Source of the DNA: Paracamarosporium sp. OC-R06-R3
Taxonomy: Eukaryota > Ascomycota > Dothideomycetes > Pleosporales > Didymosphaeriaceae
Assembly (NCBI GenBank): GCA_019828545.1
Contig: JACVRA010000044.1
Location: forward strand, 620,001-684,000
Length of the DNA stretch: 64,000 bases
Direction of reading: 5' to 3'
The notes below the pieces were generated by a model. It made no database searches and was not told the origin of the DNA. It saw only the letters and a list, made by a program, of their open reading frames with translations. Both the position numbers and the translations under genes were made by a program. Below, piece after piece: positions 22,327-34,403 of this stretch (position 1 is the first letter of the stretch; every line of letters begins with the position of its first letter).

Positions 22327-22623
22327 ATGGGTTACGTATGGGATACGTTCGAGACTTACAGATTGAGCCAGGCGGATCTCGAAGGCTTTCTTAGGAAACA
22401 TTTTGGGCCATGGAACTTTTACATTACTGTATGGAAATAACGCGTCATCCGTAGTTGATCGAGTCGCTGAGTTGGCTTGCAGATACAAAATGGTTATTTC
22501 CGCTTCTGGATCCCGAAACTATTGACAGAAGTATGTAGTTGAAGGTCCACACTGGGTATTAAATTTAAGCACTGTTAATGGCTTCAGGAACAAAAAGCTG
22601 AGCTTGCCTCTCTGCGGACGTAG
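22327..22623 (+). CDS. 61-residue three-exon microprotein, unrecognised small domain
   Basis: Three very short exons, 22327-22428, 22483-22530 and 22588-22623, are joined by introns of 54 and 57 bp with proper GT and AG ends. They give 61 residues with a single stop. The product starts MGYVWDTFETYRLSQADLE and continues GFLRKHFG with WNFYIT. Exon 2 encodes IQNGYFRFWIPKLLTE and exon 3 EQKAELASLRT. The predicted pattern is helix, two strands, then helix, so a tiny alpha/beta domain. All junctions are phase 0 and every exon has coherent amphipathic character, unlikely by chance. It lies 275 bp upstream of CorA-like paralogue 2. I do not recognise a named family; whether it is expressed is untested. 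Confidence 0.6.
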
Positions 22624-22898
22624 CAGGCATATTCAGGGCAACGGTCGAGTGGGGCTAGCCTTGCGCGCTGTGCATTTGCACTACGTATCTGCGTCATATT
22701 GGTTGGCTGTTTAGGATCATTAACGTCGCCTTCATGGCGGGGCTTATGCTGTCCCCCATTCGAGCGACCTGATGGTTGGATGTGTGCCGTGGCAACTGTA
22801 TCAGCTGGACACCGGAGTAACTGCTCGACTTATAAGAAGGCTGCCGGACCTTCGAACGATTTATTAGACCACAATGAAACTTTTTAGAATCAATTTCA

Positions 22899-25077
22899 AT
22901 GGATTATATTGTCAAGTCCTGCGAGCAGTTCGAGGACTATCCCAAAAACCTTGTTCAACCGGAGACTCTAAGTCGCAACCTCAAAGCCTTCTCAGACCGA
23001 TTGGAGTCCGAGAAACATCATCTGTTTTGTGATCAACAATTGGTATCTTCATACCATCACAGCGCTGTTGATTTTATAGACTTCAATGGCGGACAAGGTG
23101 AGGCGAGAGATTCGGGTCACCCCTCACGCATACTGACGCCGGAGCGCAGATCCCCGTTTCGAATGTGTAACGAATCTTGAAAATCTCAAAAGGCATTTAC
23201 GGCCCGCTTTAATACCTGGGAATAGTGATCCGATATGTCGATTCATGTAGGTATATCCAACTTTCTCTAGCGGCGCCTTACTGATAATTGTAGTCTCATC
23301 CATGCCGCGCATAGCCGTGCGCCATTAAGCATCGCTCAGAACATGTTCAAGTTTATCTTTTCGTACCATCAGATAATGCCCTCATTTTTAGATTTTATTT
23401 TTCCTTTTGGGAACCAGATCAATGCGCGAGACGCGTATTTCAGTGGCTTGCGAGACGAGTCTCGAATTGCCGCCGCGGATCACGGTGTTGAAGTTCCGCA
23501 ACTTCTCCGATCAGGAAGAATGCTCCGATTATGCTATAATCTAAGATCGGTCGAGCCATCGAGAAGCGATCCAGAACTCCCATGGTCGATACGGCAATGT
23601 GCTGTCTATCATTCTTTCGATATTCAGACTGGACAGGCGCTCTGGATTACGGTGAAGGGCAATGAACTCATAAAAGAGCGCATCAAGAATGAGGAAACGT
23701 TGCCTCTACTTTCTCGGGCTAAGTCTCGGTCCGAAACCTTCTCCTCGACATTTGGTATACATCTGATGTTATGCGACTGGTCCAGCGAGAATTGGCGCTG
23801 GTATGTCAATGACCTCGAAGATAAAGTACGAAAATTAGCCCCTGGAGCTATAGCCATTCCAGTAGAAAAGCCTCGGACTCCGCCCCCTCAACCTATACAT
23901 CTCCTCATGAGCCCGACACAACGGATTGGCAGTTTCCCATCAACTGTCCAATCGCCAATCAGCCCTATTAGTCCTAGGTCCAGATCCGGCACCTTTCCTT
24001 CTTTGTTTACGTCTCGTAGTTCGACTGTGATGGCAGATTCGAATGCCAAGTTGACAACAGAAGGGAGCCATTGCAATCGGGACGGATGGACAAATACAAG
24101 TGTTACTGATGGAAAGACGCTACATAGAAGCTTTGAGTCTTTCTATAGTGCGGTCAATGCATTGAGACACAAGGAGCTCTGGAAAGGAAATGTCTCGCAG
24201 ACCTTGCCATCGCTTGACGAGAGACCGCCCCCGCCCCCGGAAGATAGACCAATTCCACCAGAGCGACCACCAAATTTTTCGGAAGAGGATAGCGACACAG
24301 CCCATGATAATTTTAGGTTTGAGGATTTACAACGTGCTGAGTATATCGAAGAGAAACTGCAAGATGCTTTGTTGCATCTGCAGCTTGACGTTGGGGTACT
24401 GGAAGAACTGAGATACTTTTATCAAAGTGCTATGACACATGAAGATTTTCCAAATGATTTAAAAGAAGGATGTGCTAGCCAACACGTGCACTTCGACAAA
24501 TGTGTTCTCGGGGTCATCAAAGATATGCGCATGCTGCGGTCAAAGATCGAGACGTTGCTTCGGCTTTTAGTTAACCGAAAGCACTTAGTTAGTACCGACA
24601 GGAAGCAGCGACACATTTCCATGCTGATCCCTATTGTAGTTAAATTGTATTTTGCAACACAAGAGCACGAAGGCAAACGATTCTTTTGCAAAGAAGGCGC
24701 ACGATTCAGCAAGGTTTATGGAGGCAATGACTATCGAAATGCACTCCATAGCGAAGAAAACTGAGCGAGAAACGGTTTCGATGAGAGCGATCACATCAGT
24801 TACACTTTTCTTCCTCCCAGCAACGTTCCTTGCAGTAGGTCTCTCTTGACTGCTGTTACATGTCATGCTTACAACATTGCAGAGCTTTATGAGTACAGAT
24901 ATACTGGACTTCAAAGACGGAAAACAGGATCTCCAATTAACAGGCCTTAAAATATATCTTGCGATAGCAGTCCCCGCTACAGTCTTGACGTTCCTCGCAT
25001 GGTATTTCATTTCCTGGTCGGCAAAGAAAACGAGCGATGCAATCGAAGGTGAACAGCATAGACCGGAATCCGTTTGA
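22899..25077 (+). CDS. CorA-like two-TM protein, paralogue 2
   Basis: Five exons (22899-23097, 23150-23246, 23294-24587, 24640-24834, 24883-25077) give 659 residues; the introns are 52, 47, 52 and 48 bp. Conserved blocks match paralogue 1: NARDAYFSGLRDES, MLRLCYNLRSVEP and LCDWSSENWRWYVNDLED. It carries an extra insert of roughly 100 residues after the WRWY block, rich in Ser and Pro (RPPPPPEDRPIPPERPP), that paralogue 1 lacks. The C-terminus has a helical run (ETVSMRAITSVTLFFLPATFLA) and a second membrane segment (LAIAVPATVLTFLAWYFI). SFMSTDILDF replaces the GMN loop. It is the same tandem family as 18250-20234, on the same strand. Function unknown beyond the CorA-like fold. Confidence 0.78.
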
Positions 25078-26086
25078 GCATTTCCAAGCTAGATTGTAGA
25101 TATCAATATTTAGGTACCACCAGAAAAATGTGCTTGATAGAAGGATTAGAATTGAAGCTAGCCGTGACGTAGCAGGGGCATCCAAAAATTTCTGGAGGTG
25201 CTCACGGATGCGAAAACGTGACAGGTTTTGCCCTTTCAGCCTTACATCAAGCCAAGGCACTCTTCACAGCGTTTGTTGCCATTGCCGAATAACAATCCTG
25301 GCGTCCACTGTCTGCATGCTGACATCTGACGCAAAGTTGCGCGAAACGGGATACCATCGTCGTGAAATGCCTTGCATGACCAAGTTCCGTAACCAGGATG
25401 GATTGAGCACCCTGGCACAGGCATGGGGATCTAACCCGTTTGGGTACCAACAGCTGCCCCCACCAGCCAGAGACATGTCAAAGAATTCGTAGCTTTATTT
25501 CAACATTGCTCTTTAACATGTTAAGACAAATGATCAACGAATAATGGCTTAGGAGATAATGGTACCCAACCTTGCAGCAACACTGCCCAGGCGAATTTCC
25601 TGGAGAGGCTGGGTCAGGCTGAGGTTGACATGGCTGCCTGGATCAGCTGAACTCAATGACGATGAAAATGCCGGTGGGGTTTGGCGCGTTCCCTTATTTT
25701 CGCCGCCGTTTTTGACAGCTACTCAGCAGCAGCGCATTTCTTTCTATCTAGATTATCTTTTTGCCACCGCTCAAATTCCCTGTGCTCCTGTGTTTGGTGG
25801 TGCTCCAAGTCGGTGAAAGGAGAGGTAATGAAATTTGGGCTGCAGAGGTTGTGGCTCAACTAGTCCCTCTCTGCCTACTATCCATGTAGCCGCAGTGGCT
25901 GATCACTCAGGCTCACCCCTGCGTGGCGGAGCGATACAGTCCCTACCACCGTACAAATGAAGCGGAAACCCCGATCTATTCAAGCACCCCGCCCGAGCTT
26001 CTGCGGTTACCCAGCTTGCCAACACATCCACTTCCAGCAACCTGGTAGGACAGCGAAGCTCTCCGCCACCCGACCCCCCACACGAT
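25078..26086. other. Intergenic region, no gene seen
   Basis: About 1 kb between CorA-like paralogue 2 and the kinase-vWA gene. Open frames here begin at non-ATG codons or overlap on both strands without protein-like character. Confidence 0.45.
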
Positions 26087-29000
26087 ATGGCAGCCTCGCT
26101 AGCATATCCACCGCATCGAAGCCCAACGGCCCTGCATTCCTCAGCAGTGCCTCCTGCCGTGCTCGATTTTCTGCAATATATCAAAGACAACACAAGGTTC
26201 GCGGTAGATGAGGCGTCGCCACCATCGTATAAGCGGCCATTCGTACCGATCAGCGCCCTCCGCCGGTACCTTACGGACGGTGCAATTCGAAGAATCCTGA
26301 CTTGTTATTTCCCTTCCGGCACAGCTTGTGCGCAAGTCCTCAAAGACTATTTGCTCGTCTTTACGATATTAATCCGCATCAACAAACTCCCCTGGCTGCA
26401 GCAATTTCTCGCGAACCCCCGTCTTGCCGACAAGAACCTACCATTTGTTCATTGCCATGATTGGCGATCAGACTGTCATGATTTCTTCGACCAATTTCTA
26501 GAAGCCCAATGGCAGTTCTGTGCTCAAAAGTTTGAGGCTAATCTCCTTCATGGAGATATTCGAATCGATGAGCGGATGATTTTCCCGATTGTGGAGAAGC
26601 ACAATATCAAAAAAGGCCCAGACTCGATGGCGTGGATGGTGGAGATTCATCCCGATTACAATGACCTTGTCGAAAAAGTAAGAATATGCTCGAGCAGAGC
26701 CGATGCAGGGATGTGCTGACAGACCTGAAACAGGACGAACAAGGCAACCCAATAACGAATACATTCTTTCTCAAGAGCTGCCTAGCGGAGAATGCCGAGT
26801 ACCATTATAATGAAGTGGAAGCTTATAAAACTTTGCGCGAACAGGAAGACGTACTATTTTACCTAGCGCAATTTCATGGATCATGGATTCAAGGCCGATC
26901 GTACAACATGCTCCTAGAATATGTGGGCGGTGGAACCTTAACAAACTTCCTAGATAACACAGAGACTCCAACGCAGAATGAGCATATATTGCGGTTCTGG
27001 ACGGGCCTGTTGAATCTATCCATACCACTAATGCGGATACATCATTTGCCCTATGTGGATAACGTTCACCCAGATTTACAAGGGTTAGTGCCCACAGCTA
27101 GGCTTTCGACTTAGACTGACTCAACTCTGTTAGGATACACCACGATATCAAACCAGACAACATTCTTGTGAAGTCGACAACTGGGCTTTCACGATTTGAC
27201 GTTATGTTCAAATTAGCGGATTTGGGGCTTACTAGTTTTGACCACGCCGTTAAGCGTGGCAAAGAAAATGCGAGTAGGAATAACAGGGGAACCCAGATGT
27301 TTAGTAGGTTTCGGAACAAACATAATGAATATAGGCAGAGCTGACTGGACCCAGGTCCTCCTGAGCTTCATGTAGATGAAGACGACATGTATCTCAAGCG
27401 TACTATTCTAGAAGCGAAGCCCAGTAAAGATATATGGTCTCTAGCCTGTGTACTGAGTGAAGCAGCCGCATGGGTAGTCTGGGGAAAAGAAGGTCTGTTA
27501 CGGTACCGGCTAAAACGGGCGGCAGCAACGCATAAGGTTGAGAAGCTTCGAGAAACATCTCACACCGGATGCTTCCACAATGGCACCAAGGTGCTGCAAG
27601 AGGTTCTAGATACCCATATGAAGATACGAAGAGAGCGCCGTTTGAAAGATGATCTTACAGGTTGGGTATTAGACCTCGTGGAGGATATGCTAGGTCAAGA
27701 GCCTTCACGCCCGAATGCGGTTCAAGTTTACGGAAGATCTCGCACCATTTTGGACAGAGCCCGAAAGATGTCGCAGCAAGATTCTAATCAAGACGAGGGA
27801 TTCTCTTATCCGGGTGTCTTTACAACGCCCAAGTCGCCGGACTTCGACCGAAAGGAGCCGCCCGAGCGCCCCCCAGGACTAGGCGTTTCATTTAGTCCGA
27901 GTATTGGATCGGCTTCTGCCGGTCCTAGCAACGCTACTTCTTCAGCTATTGTCACCCCGTTTACACCTCTCAACCCTGCAACATACGGCAACATCATGGA
28001 CCAGAAAGCCCCTCAAAGCAACGCCGAGAGAAACCGTCCGACAGGCGAGAGGAACGGTGTAATCAGTCCCATGTCTAGAGATGCGCAATATAGACACCCG
28101 ACATCAAGCCATCCTCCTGCATTCCGATCACCAGAGGAAGTCATTGTCTCTGATTTCCAACACCGTTCGTCACAGACATGGCCGCAGGAGTGGAATGGGA
28201 GAGCTGACCCACATTACCAAACGCCGATCTCTCCAGCCACTGTCGCGCACGAACAACTGCCTGATCCCTTGCCGTCAGCTGCGAATGGATCCACCAACTC
28301 AAATGGAAATGCGCAATTAGCGAAGAGACGAGTATCATTTCCGAAAGCGGATATCGATCAGGTAGAAGCCTGGATTAAGCGTACAGAATTGAACAGTCGT
28401 ACGCCCCCCCTACATGGTTTCGACTGGCTGAGATCGCTTAATGGGAGAGATCAGGTAAGCATAAGGCCTTCCTATTTAGACATATTCTGACAGTTCCGAA
28501 GATTTTCCTCTTCGATGATTCTGGTAGCATGAAAGATCATTGGCGTGACGCAGTGCGTACATTCTCAGCGCTTGGCTACATTGTCAAAGATAAGGACCCT
28601 GATGGAATGGAGATTCGAACCACAATGGATACATCATTCAAGAAACGTCATAAGAAGCGAAGGCCACTGCTCAATGCGTTGTCTGGTATACGTCTTCGAT
28701 TAGGTGGTCAGTGCGATATTGGCAGGACCCTTGGCCAAATCCTCCGAGAAATACATCTTGAAGACACGAAGAATACTAAGAAGATAACGGGGCACATATT
28801 TCAATGGCGGAAACAAAAAGTTGGCGTCAATATCTACGTCCTTACAGATGGCGTTTGGGAGGACGGTGACGAGTGGCTTGCCTCAATTGTCGAACCTCTC
28901 CAGAAATTAGTCAACAGCGGCATGCAGAGAGGCCAGCTTGGTATACAATTCATCCAATTTGGATCCGATCCGGTTGGAACTGAGCGACTCCGAACGCTAG

Positions 29001-29194
29001 ACGATCATTTAAACAATTATGGTGTCACGAAAGACATCATTGATACGGAGCCCTTCACTGGCAATGTTTTCAAGATGCTTCTTGGATCCATTGATGCAGT
29101 TGCCGATCGTCAAGACGCAAGACCTTTGAGCACGTCTACTAACAATCATTCACGAAATGCATCTGTGCTATCGACGATAGCTCATTGCGGGTGA
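26087..29194 (+). CDS. Protein-kinase-like / von Willebrand A domain fusion
   Basis: Five exons (26087-26677, 26734-27083, 27134-27303, 27355-28454, 28502-29194) give 967 residues. A helical N-terminal region of about 200 residues precedes a kinase-like domain. A candidate ATP-binding Lys is in FFLKSC, the catalytic loop is HHDIKPDNIL (residues 316-325), DLG stands in for DFG, and PPE for APE, so most catalytic residues are kept. A Ser/Pro-rich linker of some 300 residues follows (about 430-700). The C-terminus is a vWA domain with MIDAS residues DDSGS (742-746), Thr813 and LTDG (about 851-854), predicted to bind a divalent cation. Intron 4 needs an unusual GAAG acceptor at 28501; the nearer ACAG would break the frame. 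It sits beside STAND/HET-type genes. Confidence 0.8.
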
Positions 29195-29995
29195 ATAGCG
29201 AAAGAGACAAAATTATGAATGAAGTGAGTTCGCCTTTCTGTCTGTTGGGGCTGGGGTTATAGAAATACCATCACCCTTCGTTTCTTGAAAAGACCAAGCG
29301 GGATGCGAAGCCAGCGCGCCAACAAACCTTTGTAAAATAACACATAGAAACAAGGACAATTATTTGCCACAAGAGGTAACACTCTTTTTAATTGGCAAGT
29401 TAGGTACTATACGAGATAATTGCGTTGTAATATAAAGCCTCCGCAAGCTGCCACTTCTCTGTCTATTCGCCTCACTACCTATTGGTGTACACAAGCTTCG
29501 ACAGCTTTCTAGAATCATATTCATGATTCTTGGTCGGCACTCCAAAAACTTGTTAGACTGACATCCATTGTCATATTACTTGGTCGCATACCTGCAACAA
29601 TCTGATGAGACACGGGAGATGACCTAGCAACTTTCAGCACTGGTTGTGTGAACGCTGTTTTGGCTTTCTAGAAGCTATCTCAGTACCAGAAAAATAAACC
29701 GTCTAGGATATCCTCGTTCGATGCCATTCGACACATGACCAAATCAACTTTTTAGGGCCCTGAAATCGCTTACTTTCCCTGGAACTTGTCTTTCACCAAG
29801 TTACACTCACTGATGCTGTTATTATCGTTCACCTCGACAATCTCACGAGCGCTTCTTTCATTTTGGGCTGCCAGCCCAACTTCTACTTCACCTTCGTAAT
29901 TTAATATCCAAGACCTCCCACTAGTTATATACTTCAAGTTCTCGTTCAGATAGTCTGCTAGCAACCTCCTTTCCCATCTTGCAGTCTAATCGAGG
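29195..29995. other. Intergenic region, no gene seen
   Basis: About 800 bp upstream of the BTB gene. No supported coding sequence or repeat. Confidence 0.45.
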
Positions 29996-31328
29996 ATGTC
30001 GGCCATGACTACCACTAACATGCCACCGCCCAATCAAGATACCTCACCGGCTTTCACAAAGATGTATGTACAATTCCAAAGTCTTGAAAACTACTCTATG
30101 ACTTCCATGCTAACAAACTTATTCAGGCTTCAAGGCCCAGTCGTACAAATTACTGTCGGCACCTCAACTCCCACCTTCTCCCCACCATCTTACGTCCTCC
30201 CACAAGCCCTTCTTTGCGCACAATCCCGCTTCTTCAAGGATGAGATCGCAAAAATCAACTTTCAAAATAAAGCACTTCGTCCAGGTCAGAAGGAATATGA
30301 GGAGCCAACTACAAGAGCCCCTCAGCACCTCTCAGCCATACCTGAGCCATCTCTACCTTCTTCCGCCACACTACAGCCCGTAGAATCTTCTACATATAGC
30401 CCTACTATTCCCACAATTTGTCTCCCGAACGTGGACCCCGCCATCTTCGCTCTCTTTCTTACCCTGATCTACAAAGGCATCGATCGCCTATCTTGTGCCC
30501 AGATAGTATCTGTTTCCGCACTGCAAAAGGCGCGCTCACCCAATTTCTCGCTGCACCACACCGGTAGTGCTGTCCCCATCCCGCAGTCCATCCAAGCGTG
30601 GGTTCTCGGCGAGAAACTTGGCGCAGACTTCTTCACAGACTACAGCATGTGGCAAATCTATCATGCGGTCGGTCGGCAATTTAGCTTGACACCAAAGATT
30701 GTAGGTTGGGTATGGGAGAACACTTCACCAAACAGTGGAGGCGAAGGCAATAGCGAAAGGTGCGGCATGCTGCGGACATTCGTGGTCGATGTGCTGGCAC
30801 AGTTTTGGAGTCTTTCAACGCCCTTGGTTGCGAAACCAGAGGGTGAGTTGGAGGAAGGTTGGAAAGCGCTGTTCGAAAAGCATAGGGACTTGAACTGGGG
30901 GTTTGTTCTTGGGCTGCAGGGGCGTCGCATCGGACCTATGAGGACCTACATTACTGGGGTAAGTATCAATTTCCTGTGTGTAATGCTGATGCGTTGTGCA
31001 CAATGACTGACTCAGGCAGACTTTACCCTCATCTATCACTAAAGGACGACCGAACCAGGCCGCCCAGACATTTCCGAGCCAGACCACCGTGAGTGTCGAT
31101 GCTACCAAATCTATCAAGCGCGAATACTCCAGTTCGCCCACTAATACGGCTCCCACGACCATAACCCCCGCCGTAGCTCAGACACCGACAAGCATGCCCA
31201 TTAGCCCCCGTCCCCACTCACTTCCGACGTCGGCTCCAGAACCAAAGAAACCGAAACTATCTACCCCACACGCCTCCAGCGCCACGAATGATACCACGAT
31301 GGCCGGCACAGACGAGACGGAAAAATAA
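29996..31328 (+). CDS. BTB/POZ-domain-like protein
   Basis: Three exons (29996-30063, 30127-30958, 31020-31328) with introns of 63 and 61 bp give 402 residues. The first intron is a multiple of three and open, but removing it places MLQGPVVQITVG next to a short Pro-rich start. The fold-defining segments are PVVQITVGTSTPTFSPPSY, ALLCAQSRFFKDEIAK and, after a Pro/Ser-rich insert, ICLPNVDPAIFALFLTLIYKG. These match the strand, helix and acidic-strand pattern of fungal BTB proteins. A C-terminal tail is Ser/Thr/Pro-rich with a short basic patch (KKPKLS). BTB domains usually mediate dimerisation or Cullin-3 binding; no partner is evident here. Confidence 0.75.
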
Positions 31329-32075
31329 ACCTGGGAGAAGCAAAAATCGCTGGGTCTACAGTGTAGGCATTTGATACAAGAGAATCATATGTCTAAGGAT
31401 ATTGTTCAACTGTCAGACATAACAGGTCTGAGGATTTGATAGGGATGCTCTAAGCTAAGCATGGCGTTGGTAGAAAGACTTGCGATTGAAAGTTCATGGC
31501 GGAGAAAAGAATTTGGACAACGAGATCGAGATATGATGAGCTTGGTCTCTCAGAGGTAGCCATGATTGCGTTATTGGAGGTTTATGAGTCTGTCATATCA
31601 AACCTGGTGGATAATTGAGGAAGCGAATGGGATTGAGAGTAGACTTGGCTCCCAGACACGAAAATTCAGTAAATTCGGTGGATGCAGGTAGCAATTCTTT
31701 CCCCCACAAGACTTTTCATACCGAACCTCAACTACCAAACTACGTTCATAGTATTATCATGGATGGCTTCATAATCAGGTTTAGCGCCTTGGTAGAGACA
31801 GGGGTGAGAGCGCGGCCAAATCGTATCTAATTGGTTTGTGTAACCACTGTTATGCACCGCCACCATGCACCATGCATTTGACGTTTCAGCTGCGTCTGAT
31901 ACTTACCGTTTCATCAATATGCTCTTCATTCAATACTAGCGTTTTCATTCTTTCCTTCTCCTTCGCGATCGTTCACGACGAAGAGCTTATCCCGATATTT
32001 TTGTAAACCGTCCGAAGTCTCGGATTCACCTACTGACTAGGCAGCATTGCTGCTGCAGGGACACAGCGAAGAAAA
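31329..32075. other. Intergenic region, no gene seen
   Basis: About 750 bp upstream of the first HET gene. Only short, non-conserved-looking open frames. Confidence 0.45.
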
Positions 32076-33700
32076 ATGGTATCTCGAGGACGGCGCAGAA
32101 AACGAAAATCTCCCAAGAATATGGGGGGCACAGCGTCCAAGAGATCCATGGATCAGCGACGCATCGGGCGCTTTTCCTCCGTTTTGGGTAGAATCCCACA
32201 AACGATCGAGTGTACCCAGATGATGCTCAAAACGGTAATCAGACCATTGATTAGTCGACACTTCGGTGCTAACCCCCGCAAAAAGCTCCAAAGCTGGTTC
32301 CGAACTCGCATACCTGCGGTGCGCGTGAACTGGATACAGACAAAGTCACATCCCCTATTTGAGACTCTTTCCGAAAAGATCTTACGACAAATAAAATCTG
32401 TTCGAGGGGTGATCAAAAGTGTAAGTGACTTGGACACAGTGCATAGATCTAGTATCAAAGCGTTGAATTGTTACAGGAATGGTTTGGAACACATGCGCAC
32501 GTTCCGCGTGCAGACTCTCCACACACAGACCCACTCCCGCTATACGAGCCATTGACAACGAGCGACGCATTTCGTATCCTAGTCCTACAGCCTTCCTCCT
32601 CCGAAAAAGCTCCCATAAACTGCTTTCTACGGAGAAGCAGCCTGGACGAGTATATCGAATATGTAGCACTGTCTTACGAATGGAATCACCCCACCTTGAC
32701 ACATCACTATGACTTCTTAGGTATTGGAGCCTTATTAGGTTTTCCCCGCAGGTTCGAAGATTCCTTCGTGGATTTCGACAAAACCTCTCTCGTGACACGC
32801 CGCAATCGAACCTCAACTACTCAATGTTTTGTGAATGGGCAAGAGAAGAAAATATCGCCGAATCTGACGGATGCCCTGATCTACCTTCGGAGCACCCTCC
32901 CGCGCGGAAGAGCCGGTCTACTTTGGGTAGACGCTATCTGTATCAACCAGGACGACATGCTCGAAAAAGGCCATCAGGTTGCTCGAATGGGCGAGATATA
33001 TCGCAAGGCGCGCCATGTTGTTTCCTGGCTGGGCTTAGCAACACGGAACACCTATTCAGACCTCCGTCACCTAGTAACGACTGATATTAACTATAGGTCG
33101 TATTGGGAGCGTGTGTGGGTTATTCAGGAGTATGTGCTAGCACAGGACGTTACGCTCATGTGCGGTCGTCGTACATTCAGTGCACATGAACAGCGAAAGT
33201 TGAAATCCTATCTAGGAAGAGATTATGAGCCAGGTTACATGGGCCTACACACTTTGAGGAATACTTTTCAGTCTAACCGCACGAGTCAGCTGTCCTTGTG
33301 GGAAGCTTTGTATTTCTCTTGCGATGGGAATGCGACTGATGCTCGGGACCTGATCTACGCGGTGCTTGGTTTGGTCAGCAATGATGATCGATCCCTTGTA
33401 AAGCCTGACTATGTGCTGTCACCGTGCGAAGTCTTCTGTCGGACGCTCCAAGTGCTCTCTAGGCCATCTTATATCGATAAATATTTGTCTAAAGAAAGAG
33501 TGGACCACTTCGACCTTTGTAAGACGGTCTCTGAACACTTCCGAACTTTTGATCAGTCCGTGGATCCATTTTTGGATATTCGAACTACTTGCGATGGTCG
33601 GACCAAATGTCAAACTTTGTTGGATATTCAGAAGTTTCTTTCCGAACTGCACGGCGAGTATTTGCTTTGGAGTTACGATAGGTCAGGAAATCACAAGTAG
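32076..33700 (+). CDS. HET-domain protein 1 (heterokaryon incompatibility type)
   Basis: Two exons, 32076-32420 and 32477-33700, with a 56 bp intron give 522 residues. The HET domain starts in exon 2 and has all three landmark blocks: YVALSYEW (about 177-184), LLWVDAICINQDD (263-275) and RVWVIQEYVLA (about 327-337). About 40 extra residues lie between the first block and CFVNGQEKKI. The first exon adds a strongly basic 115-residue N-terminal extension (SRGRRRKRKS) with nuclear-localisation character. HET proteins trigger incompatibility cell death after recognition of non-self alleles; this one has no linked sensor domain. The next HET gene lies 703 bp downstream, same strand. Confidence 0.8.
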
Positions 33701-34403
33701 GCTTTGTTGGAGAAATTTAGGTATACAGTGAAGGTTTGCATAGCATATTCTAATCTCGTCGTAGTCAGAGAGAAACAACTAGAATGCGAACCAGAACACT
33801 AGCACGGGGGCGGGTTTGGATGGCTTATCGATTCCGCAGCTATTGGCTGAGACCATACACAGATGAAAACAGGAAGTAGATAGGAAAATGGTGGGTTTGA
33901 TCTCGCTAAAGGAAAGCAATATAGCATGACCTTCTATACTCGATCACCCCAGAACATTTAAGTGAATCGCCACATCTAAACAACCCACAAATTGTGCCTT
34001 ACAACTAATCGAGAGTAACCAACATCGACATCTGCCACCTATCCCACTACCCAAGCCCCCTAATGCCCTAAATAGTCCTAAACGCATCCCCACAAAGCCC
34101 TTTATATCAAACCTTAACTACCAATACACATCCTGAACACTTTTGTGGATGAGTTACAATGCGCATTGGCCGATGATAGGGTAAGCCAGCAACCTAACCA
34201 ATCTGGCAGCGTGGGTGTGTCTGTCAGCAAGGCAAGTCGAGTGTGCGATTGGTGCTCGAAGCGCCCACCCGTATCAACTTCAGCCTGACGTTATTGTATG
34301 CAAGCCACAATCGTATCGCAAAATCAGCGAGAAATCGCAGCTTCGCATTTGAAAGTTCTCGAATTTCCAGTCAATAGTCACCGTACACGTCATCATTTAC
34401 AGC
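33701..34403. other. Intergenic region between tandem HET genes
   Basis: About 700 bp, no supported coding sequence. It presumably holds the promoter of the second HET gene. Confidence 0.45.

Noticed and set aside
25130..25492. 120-codon plus-strand open frame downstream of the CorA-like gene
   Set aside because: No ATG start, overlaps several other frames and reads as random composition.
28455..28493. 39 bp intron at the kinase-vWA junction
   Set aside because: Too short for this genome and it leaves a frame with immediate stop codons; the 47 bp alternative restores the vWA domain.
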